Translations under genes and position numbers: made by a program
Assembly (NCBI GenBank): GCA_965227695.1
Contig: OZ245760.1
Span: forward strand, 868,001 to 932,000
Origin: UBA1858 sp965227695
Lineage (GTDB): Bacteria > Pseudomonadota > Gammaproteobacteria > UBA4575
Direction: 5' to 3'
DNA: 64,000 bases
Shown here: one piece after another, positions 60,147 to 64,000 of the stretch
How the letters are laid out: each line of letters starts with the position of its first letter
How positions within the stretch are numbered: position 1 is the stretch's first letter
Notes under the pieces: generated by a model
What the model was told of the DNA's origin: nothing
What the model saw: only the letters and a program-made list of their open reading frames with translations
Databases searched by the model: none

Positions 60147-61472
60147 ATGCGCGACATAATGTTGACAATGACTGTATTCAGTCTAATACCATTTATTTTT
60201 ATTCGGCCATATGTTGGTATATTAGCCTGGACATGGCTTGCATTTATGAGCCCACAGGGGTTGACCTGGGGCTTTGCATATGAAATGCCTTTTTCAAAAA
60301 TCATTGGAATTGCTACCTTAATAGCCTTCGTGTTCTACAAGGACAAGATCATGCCACGGTCGTCCGCCGTACTTTGGTTGTTTTTCGCCTATGTCGCATG
60401 GTCGACAGTGACAACGATGTATGCACTGAATCCGGAAGATGCGACCGAGACATGGGGAATGTTTATGAAAATCGCCCTGATGACAACCATTACCATGTTG
60501 ATGACCAATAACAAGGAAAGACTGCATGCATTGTTGGCTGTTGTGGTATTTTCTGTTGGGTTTTATGCGATCAAGGGTGGCATATTTACCATTATTACCG
60601 CGGGTAACTTCAGAGTATGGGGGCCACCATTGTCCTCAATCGAGGATAACAATGCCCTGGGTCTCGCACTTGTTATGCTGTTGCCATTGATGAAATATCT
60701 GCATTCTTACTATAGTGGGAAATGGGTAAAAAGGTTCATGGTCTTAGTTATGGTGTTGACAGCTTTTGCAATTGTAGGCACACATTCAAGGGGTGCATTT
60801 TTGGCGCTGGTTACCATGATATCGTTTATGGTTTTCAAAAGCAGGGCCAGATTTAAAGTCGGATTTGTTGTGCTATTGCTGGCGCCGCTGGTGTACACGT
60901 TCATGCCGCAGGGCTGGCATGACCGAATGGAAACAATCAAGAATTACAAACAAGATGAATCGGCAATGATGCGTATCAAGGCATGGGATTTCAGTGTCAA
61001 CCTGGCGAATGAATTTCCGATCACCGGCGGTGGGTATGACACGTATAACGAAGGTTTATTCTCGGTGTATTCAAAAGGGTATGATGATATCCCGTGGACA
61101 GGTCCGCACAGTATATACTTTGAAACGCTGGGTGAACATGGATGGGTCGGCTTAATTATTTATCTGTTAATGGGCATCGCTTTATACAGGAACATGAACT
61201 ACATAATGAAATATGCCCAGCAGTACGATGATTTGAAATGGATGGCTGATTTCGCTGCGATGATACAAGTTAGTGTGGTTAGTTTTGCAGTGGCGGGGGC
61301 ATTTCTTGAGTTGGCTAAATTTGATCTATATTTTGTATTAATAGCTTTTTCAGTGATTATGACCACGTTGCTTAAAAACCGAATGGATGAAGAACCGGTT
61401 ATTGAAAACAAAACATCCGTGAAAGCAAATACAGTGGGAGTTGGTATTCGGACCGGGCTTAAGAATGCCTGA
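60147..61472 (+). CDS. O-antigen ligase/polymerase-like membrane protein (exosortase-associated type)
   Basis: The 441-residue protein has about ten membrane helices and a large periplasmic loop with ITGGGYDTYNEGLFSVYSKG and TGPHSIYFETLGEHGWVGL, in which His of the HSIYFETLGEHG motif is the mark of Wzy/WaaL/PglL proteins. THSRGAFLALVTM is the preceding loop. It should either polymerise repeat units or ligate polymer to a carrier. FSLIPFIFIRPYVGILAWTW at the start fits the exosortase-linked group TIGR03097. It ends the plus-strand run. Confidence 0.92.
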   Translation: MRDIMLTMTVFSLIPFIFIRPYVGILAWTWLAFMSPQGLTWGFAYEMPFSKIIGIATLIAFVFYKDKIMPRSSAVLWLFFAYVAWSTVTTMYALNPEDATETWGMFMKIALMTTITMLMTNNKERLHALLAVVVFSVGFYAIKGGIFTIITAGNFRVWGPPLSSIEDNNALGLALVMLLPLMKYLHSYYSGKWVKRFMVLVMVLTAFAIVGTHSRGAFLALVTMISFMVFKSRARFKVGFVVLLLAPLVYTFMPQGWHDRMETIKNYKQDESAMMRIKAWDFSVNLANEFPITGGGYDTYNEGLFSVYSKGYDDIPWTGPHSIYFETLGEHGWVGLIIYLLMGIALYRNMNYIMKYAQQYDDLKWMADFAAMIQVSVVSFAVAGAFLELAKFDLYFVLIAFSVIMTTLLKNRMDEEPVIENKTSVKANTVGVGIRTGLKNA

Positions 61473-61490
61473 CGGAAATAACGGCAGGCA
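61466..61490. terminator. Possible terminator of the EPS gene run
   Basis: TGCCTG (61466-61471) and CAGGCA (61485-61490) pair around a 13-base loop at the very end of the ligase gene, its left arm overlapping the stop codon. ATTTAATT follows. It ends the plus-strand operon or the minus-strand amidotransferase gene. Confidence 0.4.
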
Positions 61491-61554
61491 ATTTAATTCA
61501 TAACGCAAGCAGTTTTAGGAAAAAAGGTACGAAGGTCAGATAAATGCAGACAGA

Positions 61555-63390
61555 CTATTGATGCGATTCCAGCCATTTTTCTAAAACTGCAAGTACCCAA
61601 ACAAATGTTCCGTAGTATGCAGCGTGCTCTGACTTATGTCTGGTGATTAAATTATCGATAAAGTCATCGCGAAACATTGACCTCGCTTTAAGGTTGTTCA
61701 GAACGTCATAGACTTCATTCTGAATACGCTTGTCTTTCTTGAGCCATACTCCAAACGGCAAGCCAAACCCATGTTTGGGCTTCTTGATAATCTCAGGTGG
61801 AAGAAGCGAGCTGTATGTATCTTTGTAGAAAGCGCGGAGTCTGTTTCCCTGGATTTTTAAATTGGAAGGAATACGGGTCGAGCATTCAACGACACGATTA
61901 TCCAGGAAAGGATATGACACTTCGACGCCCGCTGCACGACACATAGTATTTACTTTTCTTATGTCATTATCTGCGAGTGTGAATTTCCAGTCCAGGTACA
62001 GCATTTTGTTGAGTAACGAAGCATCAGCTATTTGATTGTATGATTCGCTCAGCAAGCTGACAGGATAGTCCGGATCAATCGCATCCAAATAATGCTTGTC
62101 AAATATTGAGTCAGGCGATTGCATGTGCAGGATGTTGTATGTTTGCATGCGCTGTGGCATGGGTATTTTTGCCTGTTCAATATAGCTTTTGGCTTTTTTT
62201 GCAATCGGAATAGATGCAGCCACAGAATTGACAAAACAGGGTTCGAGAATGATTTCTCGTGCCCACTTCGGGATGTTGCTATATATGTTAAATAGTTTCT
62301 GTGTGACGTAACGAGAATTTCCGCCAAATAACTCATCCCCTCCATCGCCACCCAGCAAATGGTTGATCCCGTGGTTTTTGGCATATTTGGCGGCGGCATA
62401 TGTCGGCACTACTGAGGAGTTGCCAAATGGTTCTTCATAAATTTTTGGGATTTCATCAAAAAGACGCAGCACATCATCAAAATTGACGTAATACTTATGA
62501 TGTTTATTTTTGAATTTCTTTACAGCAATATCTGCAAATTCCATTTCATCATAGCCTTGTTCTTCAAAGCCAATAGAAAAAACGGGAGCATCATTTGGAT
62601 GATATTTTTTTAATAAGCCCGCGATGGTTGAGCTGTCTGTTCCACCACTTAAAAAAGCCCCGGTATGGGGGTCAACTGAGAGCCCAGACATGGTGTTCTC
62701 CATCGAATGGCGTACTTCTGACTGAAGTTGTTCGACAGGCACGCTATGTCGTTCGCTGAATTCAGGTTGCCAGAATAGGTCTTTAGAGAGCGCGCCATTC
62801 TTGAATATTAATACCTCGGCGGGCTTGAGTTTGTAAATATTCTCAAAAATAGTATCCGGGCTGGGAATGCAGTGAAAGTAGAAATAGTTATAAATTGATT
62901 GGGGTTTAATAGACTTGTTAATAGTCGGGAAATCACTGAGACTGATTAAGGAATTGCTGAAAACAAGCTGGCCGTCGACACAGCAGTAGTGCATTTGCTC
63001 TATTCCCATTCGGTCAATCGCAAGTAGAGTGATGTGATTCCTGGTGTCAAATAAAACTACTGAAAAACTGCCGTTTAATTCGCGCAGAAATTTGTAGCCA
63101 TGTTTTTTGTATTTCTCAACAATTGAAACCAGCTGCGGCTTGGTGGAGACTTTTGAGTATTGGCCAGAATGGTTGTCGGCTATCGTCGGGTGTCCGCATA
63201 TTATGATTGAGATGTCTGTATCCTGGTAATGCTGTATATAGCTGTTATTCTGTGAGAATAACGATGTATGCAGCCATTCGTTTTTATGCATTGATATGGG
63301 AGTTATATCATCTGAATTTAGGCTTGTCAGCAGTTTTGTGTTCAGATCCGGGTTATTGACCGTCCAGCCGCTCGTGATAGTCTTGTTCAT
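61555..63390 (-). CDS. Asparagine-synthetase homologue lacking the glutaminase Cys2
   Basis: The 611-residue protein has a complete synthetase domain with PP-loop GAFLSGGTDSSTIAGLL near residue 255, LLGGDGGDELFGGNSRY, and VSYPFLDNRVVE. The N-terminal glutaminase-like domain keeps the fold (FLRELNGSFSVVLFDTRNHI) but begins MNKTITSGW, with no Cys2 and no FNGEIYN-type loop, so it cannot use glutamine in the normal way. Ammonia-dependent action or a different acyl-transfer role is inferred. Relatives occur in polysaccharide loci. It is convergent with the EPS run and has its own 327-base upstream region. Confidence 0.85.
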   Translation of the reverse strand: MNKTITSGWTVNNPDLNTKLLTSLNSDDITPISMHKNEWLHTSLFSQNNSYIQHYQDTDISIIICGHPTIADNHSGQYSKVSTKPQLVSIVEKYKKHGYKFLRELNGSFSVVLFDTRNHITLLAIDRMGIEQMHYCCVDGQLVFSNSLISLSDFPTINKSIKPQSIYNYFYFHCIPSPDTIFENIYKLKPAEVLIFKNGALSKDLFWQPEFSERHSVPVEQLQSEVRHSMENTMSGLSVDPHTGAFLSGGTDSSTIAGLLKKYHPNDAPVFSIGFEEQGYDEMEFADIAVKKFKNKHHKYYVNFDDVLRLFDEIPKIYEEPFGNSSVVPTYAAAKYAKNHGINHLLGGDGGDELFGGNSRYVTQKLFNIYSNIPKWAREIILEPCFVNSVAASIPIAKKAKSYIEQAKIPMPQRMQTYNILHMQSPDSIFDKHYLDAIDPDYPVSLLSESYNQIADASLLNKMLYLDWKFTLADNDIRKVNTMCRAAGVEVSYPFLDNRVVECSTRIPSNLKIQGNRLRAFYKDTYSSLLPPEIIKKPKHGFGLPFGVWLKKDKRIQNEVYDVLNNLKARSMFRDDFIDNLITRHKSEHAAYYGTFVWVLAVLEKWLESHQ

Positions 63391-63717
63391 CTGTAAAATA
63401 AAACTTGTTGGATAAAAATATGACGTCGGACAGTATACATCCGGTATTGTCTTGCAACTTTGCTATAGGTTAAATATTTATATAATCCAGATAGGGCAAT
63501 GCGATTTCATGAAATGTGACACGATATCAGATTGTGGTGATTGATATCTGATACATTAATACTTCGTCGCGTAGCAGTATTATTACAATGATTATTTTTA
63601 CTGATTATTTGACATATTTCACGTTATTAATGCCCAAATACGGGCATGAGTCGATGAACGGAAAATTTTAGGCTTTATAATCCATTTAATACATTAAAAG
63701 CACAACAGAGGTTTGGT
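63391..63717. other. Divergent intergenic stretch with two dyads
   Basis: A 12-bp palindrome ATTTCATGAAAT lies at 63504-63515, and 10 bases on TATCAGAT/ATCTGATA (63525-63532 and 63546-63553) are inverse copies around 13 bases. ATGCCC/GGGCAT (63630-63635, 63642-63647) form a small third dyad. TTGACA at 63609-63614 is a -35 for a plus-strand promoter, with no good -10 at 17 bases. No gene is supported. Confidence 0.5.
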
Positions 63718-64000
63718 ATGAGAGACAACGGCATAATTGGTCTGACTGTATTCATAACAATGGTTTTTTTCAATCATGTTATTGCAGATACGTCTGAGCC
63801 ATCTGGGGCAAATGTGGCAATGCCGGAAAACCACTCCCTGATATGCGGGAATATGTCGACGGACGATGGTTATGGACCATTTGATTATACTAATTATGAT
63901 CACTATACCACTAAACTCGAAGTGGTCGAAACCCACCACTTTACACACAACGTAGAAGCGTTAATAAGAGGTGTGAGGGGGGGGAGAGAGGCTATATATA
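63718..64000 (+). CDS. Secreted protein of the EPS locus, cut by the window edge
   Basis: The visible 94 codons start MRDNGIIGLTVFITMVFFNH with a signal peptide ending near VIA-D, followed by DGYGPFDYTNYDHYTTKLEV and VETHHFTHNVEALIRG. I recall YGPFDY and VExxHFTxxVExLxxG together in secreted TPR-containing proteins near exosortase-type loci, but the TPR part is not in view. GAGGTTTGGT precedes ATG. The last 30 bases are low-complexity and do not continue the expected family sequence (GVRGGREAIY), so this end may not be reliable. Confidence 0.65.
   Translation, partial: MRDNGIIGLTVFITMVFFNHVIADTSEPSGANVAMPENHSLICGNMSTDDGYGPFDYTNYDHYTTKLEVVETHHFTHNVEALIRGVRGGREAIY

Noticed and set aside
1..64000. 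tRNA, rRNA, CRISPR array, insertion sequence or prophage
   Set aside because: No tRNA-like folds, regularly spaced repeats, transposase, integrase or phage proteins were recognised in either strand.

Overview
The window reads as chromosomal DNA of a gammaproteobacterium with moderate GC. The pointers are the CmoA/CmoB wobble-uridine pair, PcnB, the TrpRS-ScpA-ScpB-RluB block, and a gene order (serC, gyrA, mtnA, then divergent mtaD-ubiG-phosphatase-yciK) that recalls the Pseudomonas chromosome. Species cannot be named from this alone. I see no rRNA or tRNA gene, CRISPR array, insertion sequence, integrase or phage gene.

Left part (1-12800): a truncated poly(A) polymerase, a PII protein, cmoAB, then a c-di-GMP block (GAF-GGDEF, PAS-PAS-GGDEF-EAL and a ribbon-helix-helix protein, all on the minus strand). 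Next come a small gene under a near-perfect Fur box, an unusual J-domain/zinc-ribbon/PilZ fusion, mazG, nadC and an alanine/glycine:Na+ symporter.

Middle part (12800-31200): arginine genes argD-argF and argG; a PuuD-N-like membrane protein with a possible 25-residue membrane protein upstream; an orphan hyuB next to an AsnB-type amidotransferase; grxD, rnt and mlaA; a parvulin lipoprotein and yciI; then the housekeeping run yciO, site-2 protease, trpS, scpA, scpB, rluB. A 66-residue lysine-rich, histone-H1-like protein closes this part.

At 31241-35347 a divergent unit pairs a TonB-dependent receptor with a secreted Asp-box (BNR) protein rich in Cys/His motifs and a periplasmic thioredoxin-like protein. 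The space between them holds three tandem 15-bp repeats, placed midway between the two start codons. I infer a metal (perhaps copper) acquisition or handling system; this is the best candidate for an incompletely described system here.

35400-45101 is a conserved core: an overlapping minus-strand operon mtaD-ubiG-phosphatase(mupP-like)-rmuC-yciK-like, divergent from mtnA, followed by gyrA and serC.

45245-64000 is an exopolysaccharide locus of the type found with PEP-CTERM/exosortase (XrtA/EpsH) systems: sugar-nucleotide dehydrogenase and epimerase on the minus strand, then on the plus strand the initiating sugar transferase, export lipoprotein, chain-length protein, tyrosine kinase, outer-membrane barrel, DUF3473-type deacetylase, FemAB-like protein, two glycosyltransferases, a second deacetylase and an O-antigen-ligase/polymerase-like protein. 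A minus-strand asparagine-synthetase homologue lacking the catalytic Cys2 follows, and a secreted protein is cut by the right edge. The exosortase and the AAA ATPase normally inside such clusters are absent from the visible part.
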